From Akebia trifoliata (taxonomy: Eukaryota > Streptophyta > Magnoliopsida > Ranunculales > Lardizabalaceae), in the NCBI GenBank assembly GCA_017979445.1, contig CM030711.1, positions 18,740,922-18,804,921 of the forward strand: a DNA stretch of 64,000 bases, read 5' to 3'. Below, piece after piece: positions 60,902-64,000 of this stretch. The position numbers and the translations under genes are program-made. A model generated the notes under the pieces. The model saw only the letters and a list, made by a program, of their open reading frames with translations, did no database searches and had not been told where the DNA came from. Numbering within the stretch: the first letter of the stretch is position 1; each line of letters starts with the position of its first letter.

Positions 60902-60912
60902 TTGAGCGAGAG
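60902..60912 (+). other. polypurine tract of copia element 2
   Basis: TTGAGCGAGAG directly precedes the 3' LTR; one C interrupts the purine run. Confidence 0.7.
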
Positions 60913-61170
60913 TGTTGGAGATTTCGATGTTTTAGGAATAATAATTGTTATTTGAATTCAAAGTTGTTTGTTTCTGTATATTTAGAAATCTTATCACTTC
61001 AAAGTTTGAATTATTTTAAATGCTAGTTTGATAAGATTTGGTCCCTGTTTTTCAGGATAGTTCGTTTTTTTGTTTGCTGATTTGTTTCCTGATTTGTCTA
61101 TAAATAATCTTGTAAATAGTTCACTTTGGAATAACAATCAGAAGACTTTTTCTTCATCATATTGCGTTCA
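60913..61170 (+). repeat. 3' LTR of copia element 2
   Basis: 258 bp, TGTTGGAGATTTCGATG...TTGCGTTCA. It differs from the 5' LTR at a handful of positions. Confidence 0.9.
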
Positions 61171-61269
61171 ATATATATATGATACAACACAATGGTTGTC
61201 TTCCCCCAATGTTTATCCCGCATAAAAAGTGATTCAGTTTCAACCTCGCACGCATCTCGAGGAATAATT

Positions 61270-61505
61270 TCAACTTTATACCTTTTTCTCTCCTCCCTTT
61301 CCAAGAATACTCCTTCAACATCATCTTTTTTTCTCTTCTGCCCCCTTTCCAATAATACTCTCCAACTTTATCTTCTTTCCTCTTCTCCCCCATTTTCCAA
61401 TAATATTACTTGAATTGTATTGCCTTTACTCTTCTACCCCTTTTTCCAATAATACCCTAAGAATTTGTTGTCTTTCCTCTTTTACCCCCTTAACCCCAAA
61501 GAGGG
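61270..61505. repeat. polypyrimidine minisatellite, about 55-bp units
   Basis: About four units of TTTCCAATAATACTCTCCAA plus CTTTCCTCTTCTACCCC, ending TTAACCCCAAAGAGGG. It is the reverse complement of the repeat at 54150-54350. Confidence 0.65.
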
Positions 61506-61770
61506 ACTGCCACGTTGGTTTACACGACATCTCATCCCCCTACAATTAATGGTTAAGATTAGTTTAAAGAAAAAAAAAATTCATAAAAAATACTTGCTAG
61601 TCAAATCTAAGACTTCAAAATGGACGGCGAAAACATGTTTTCTTTTAAGTTTACTTTATTCTCAAAGTTCATAGAATTTTATGCTCTATATCCATGCAGC
61701 AACCAATCGTGTTTTAAGGTGCCACTTGAAGATGTGATCCATATAGATAGGTGGTCCTTCAGTCCATATA

Positions 61771-61772
<2 letters not shown>

Positions 61773-61849
<77 letters not shown>
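61773..61849. repeat. (CT)n(TA)n compound microsatellite
   Basis: About 18 CT units run directly into about 20 TA units. A shorter version with the same upstream CCATATAACCC sequence is at 62595-62640. Confidence 0.95.
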
Positions 61850-61852
<3 letters not shown>

Positions 61853-62150
61853 AAATTTGTCCTATATGGCTTAAAAGTTTCAAATTGGGCTGATTTTTTG
61901 TGAGGATGATTTCTATATTGAGGAGATCATTCTTACAAAAAATTAGCCCAATCTAAAACTTCTAACCCCATCAAAAGTGATTTAGAAACTAATAGTTTAA
62001 AATCGACAGTCCACAATTCTAGACCACTTTTCATAAGGTTAGAAGTTTCAGATTGGGCTGTCTTTTTTGTGAGGATGATCTCCCCACCATAGAGATCATC
62101 CTCACAAAATCAGCCCATTCTAAAACTTCTAATCCATATAGGAAAAATGT
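61850..62150. repeat. double-hairpin repeat, copy C
   Basis: It runs from TTTGTCCTATATGGCTTAAA to CTGTCAAATGGGACCC. Two hairpins with TGTGAGGATGATTTC / GATCATTCTTACA and TGTGAGGATGATCTC / GATCATCCTCACA arms flank a central ATCAAAAGTG-type inverted repeat. Confidence 0.75.
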
Positions 62151-62575
62151 TGTCTGTCAAATGGGACCCATATATAGAGGTTAGGTTCGACAACCTACAT
62201 TTGGGAGTCAACGTTGGGAGCTAAAATTTGTCCTATATGGGTTAAAAGTTTCTGATTGGGCTGATATTTTTGTGATGATGATCTCTATATTGAGAAGATC
62301 ATCCTCACAAAAAATCAACCGATTCTGAAACTTCTAACCCCATCAAAAGTAGTTAACAAACTAACAATAAAAGTCGATTGTCTACAATTTTTCAACTGGT
62401 AAACCACTTTTGATGGCATTAGAAATTTCAAAATGGGCTGATTTTTTGTGAGAATAATCTTCTCACCATAGAGATCATCCTCACGAAAAATCAGCTCAAT
62501 CCGAAACTTTTAACCCATATAGAAAAAAATTTGGCTCCCATGTTGGCTGTCGAATGGGACTTATCTATATATATA
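62151..62575. repeat. double-hairpin repeat, copy D
   Basis: It starts with GGGAGTCAACGTTGGGAGCT and ends TGGCTGTCGAATGGGACTT. It has the same two-hairpin layout as copies A to C, next to copy C and in the same orientation. Confidence 0.75.
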
Positions 62576-62662
62576 TATGTGGTCGTCGATCCATATAACC
62601 CCAATTATCTCTCTCTCTCTCTCTCTTTATATATATAGATTATAAAAAACAACAGTGCACAC

Positions 62663-62735
62663 TTGTGGAGGACAAACATCCTATCCAACTACGCTTTGTG
62701 GGGACAAACATCTCATCCAACTACAATTTTGTGAG
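62663..62735. repeat. short tandem duplication, about 37 bp
   Basis: GGACAAACATCCTATCCAAC and GGACAAACATCTCATCCAAC lie in tandem, each followed by TACRMTTTGTG. Confidence 0.6.
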
Positions 62736-62739
62736 GTCC

Positions 62740-63055
62740 ACTCTTTTCACTTTATTACCTTTTCTTTTCATCCCTTCAACTTAATTGTCTTTCATCTCCT
62801 CCCCTTCCCTTTTTTTCAATAACATTCCTCCAATTTTACTACATTTCCTCTTTTACCCCTTTAATCCCAAAGAGGATGTATGTGCTCCTTTACCCATTTT
62901 CTTAGTAATACCTTTCCAACTTTATTATTTTTTCATTTTTACCCCCTAACCCCAAAGATTTTTTAATAATACCCCTCAAACTTTATTACTTTTTGTGTTT
63001 ACCTCCTTAGCCCAAAGAGTATGCTTGTGCCGCTAGCATGGGCGAACTCTAATAT
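62740..63055. repeat. polypyrimidine minisatellite, second minus copy
   Basis: About five degenerate units like those at 61270-61505, with two AACCCCAAAGA / AATCCCAAAGAGG landmarks. It ends with a small palindrome (GTGCCGCTAGCATGGGC) and AACTCTAATATAG. Confidence 0.6.
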
Positions 63056-63111
63056 AGAATAAAACAGAACTGTTGGTCCCACCCCAACTATATTTTTGGG
63101 GGATAAACATT

Positions 63112-64000
63112 TTTTTTTTACAAGTTGAAATTTTCTTAAAAAGGGAGAAAAAGGCGGGGTCGAGAAGACCCCAAATACAACTTGACAAAGAAAAGAGAAA
63201 AATGAGCTCCCTTAGGCCGGCTCCAAGTTACAAATAACCTCCTACCTTACAACAAAATCCTCAAAAAGATCCCTTTAAACACCTTAAAAACTTCCTCCCA
63301 AAGAACAAAAGCCCTAGAATGGATTAGATCATGAATATGTTGTTCCTTTCCCTCGAAAATTCTACTATTTCTTTCCTTCCAAATCCCCCAAGAAATGGCA
63401 AAAGGAAGCAAGCTCCACAAAATACTCTTAGAAGCTTTGAAAGAAAAACCACACACTAGCAAAGATTCAAATAGCTCATTGACCATCTTTGGAAAGTAAC
63501 CGACCATGCCTAAGAGATCGATGAAGCGAGAACACACTTGAAAAACAAAAGCGCAATGTAGAAATAAATGATCAATCGTCTCCTCACTAAACAACAATTA
63601 GGAGTATGGAAGCCTCTTCTAATCAATTGGTCCATAGTTGTCAATTTGCCCAAAGCGGCTAGCCAAATAAACACTGAACCTATTGATGAAACCTTAGCTC
63701 CCCAAAATCAAAAAAGCCGGAAAAATAGAAGTCATCTCATTCAAGCCGGTACCATACATAGACTTTACCGAGAAGACTCCATTCTTCTTACCGTCCCACA
63801 ACCAACAATCCGCCATCTCGGTGCTAATCGGCGTATACCCAATCACTTCCAAAAGTCTCCCCACACTAACCATTTCCCAATCATTAAAATTGTGCCTGAA
63901 ACCCAAATCCCACGACCTCTCCCCATTATCCTCAATCAAAAAGGAATCAATAGACTTCCTTTTCTTGTCAGACATAACGTATAACTCTGGGGAAAGCTCC
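63112..64000 (-). mobile_element. L1-type LINE tail, runs off the right edge
   Basis: On minus, entering from the right: 'DNGERSWDLGFRHNFNDWE' and 'WDGKKNGVFSVKSMY' (about 63780-63930), the usual start of the zf-RVT region; then 'TIDHLFLHCAFV' (about 63560) and 'LPFAISWGIWKERNSRIFEG' (about 63350-63410). The 3' end meets a T-run at 63111-63120 (poly-A on minus). Frames are broken. It is the third LINE in the window and all three lie on minus. Confidence 0.8.

Larger units (their letters stand above)
54777..60905 (+). pseudogene. gag-pol of copia element 2 (broken, interrupted)
   Basis: The ATG at 54777 opens gag, with frame changes near 54890 and 55350. Visible in order: gag 'NMNQGDLDVTTYFNTLSRQW' (about 55230); CCHC knuckle 'CDHCHKPRHTKETC' (about 55610); protease 'DSGASDHMT' (about 55900); HHCC domain with 'RLGHPSFPYLKF' and 'CDVCQLAKH' (about 56320-56430); integrase 'FIDDHTRV' and 'HTDNEREYF'; RT with '[21 protein letters not shown]'-type sequence near 57840 in two frames and 'YVDD' (about 58232); RNase H 'CDNRSAISIAHNH' (about 60680) and 'QQAADFLTKGL', ending at 60905. 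A solo LTR interrupts it at 58650-60342, with several further stops and shifts. Confidence 0.9.
54473..61170 (+). mobile_element. Ty1/copia retrotransposon 2, split by a solo LTR
   Basis: LTRs lie at 54473-54731 and 60913-61170, flanked by ATATA (54468-54472 and 61171-61175). The duplication is real-looking but lies in AT-repeat context. Removing the nested solo LTR leaves about 5.0 kb, a normal copia length. The LTR pair is very similar, with few differences. Confidence 0.95.

Noticed and set aside
61620..61883. ORFs across the (CT)n(TA)n tract
   Set aside because: Dipeptide runs from a microsatellite, open on both strands by composition.
1..64000. tRNA, rRNA or other structured RNA genes
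   Set aside because: No cloverleaf or conserved ribosomal stretch was seen by eye; the tRNA-like matches are retrotransposon primer sites.

Overview
This is a stretch of a flowering-plant nuclear genome. It is AT-rich, has one intron-split gene with canonical GT-AG splice sites, and is otherwise packed with decayed retrotransposons, MITEs and microsatellites. The mix (Ty3/gypsy Tat/Ogre-like LTRs with a plant-type primer site, Ty1/copia, plant L1-type LINEs, RTE tails, hAT and MULE-type MITEs) fits a eudicot or magnoliid with a sizeable genome. I cannot name the species. No tRNA, rRNA, CRISPR or organellar genes were seen.

Layout. 1-9343: two Tat-like LTR elements on the minus strand, one nested in or abutting the other (LTRs 492-2357 and 7601-9343, each with a primer site on its left). 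9344-13826: probable 3' end of a plus-strand Tat-like element, with a 42-unit, 34-bp satellite (10454-11880) and an LTR (12233-13826). 13827-16323: a truncated LTR and a copia gag/LTR remnant. 16324-20200: MITEs, including a MULE-type foldback element split by a hAT element. 20317-35268: a KDPG-aldolase-family gene on the minus strand; eight exons are recognised and the first exon is missing. Its introns hold RTE tails, a LINE, and a Russian-doll stack of elements that grew one intron from about 250 bp to 8,035 bp. 36487-38955: a compact non-autonomous LTR element that retains only a zinc-knuckle gag remnant. 39918-45046: a Ty1/copia element with 5-bp target duplications. 46622-50480: a LINE tail and a truncated Ty3/gypsy element. 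51316-53211: a second hAT-type element. 53386-63060: clusters of 'double-hairpin' repeats and polypyrimidine minisatellites, with a second Ty1/copia element (54473-61170) inserted among them and itself split by a solo LTR. 63112-64000: the tail of a third LINE.

The aldolase gene is the only cellular gene I can support. Its reading frame is open across all eight exons and the Schiff-base lysine is present, so it is probably functional if an upstream first exon exists. All transposon coding regions here carry stops or frameshifts. The most unusual signal is the 34-bp satellite. Each unit carries a small inverted repeat, and its middle base pair switches between A-T and G-C in a coupled way in nearly every unit.
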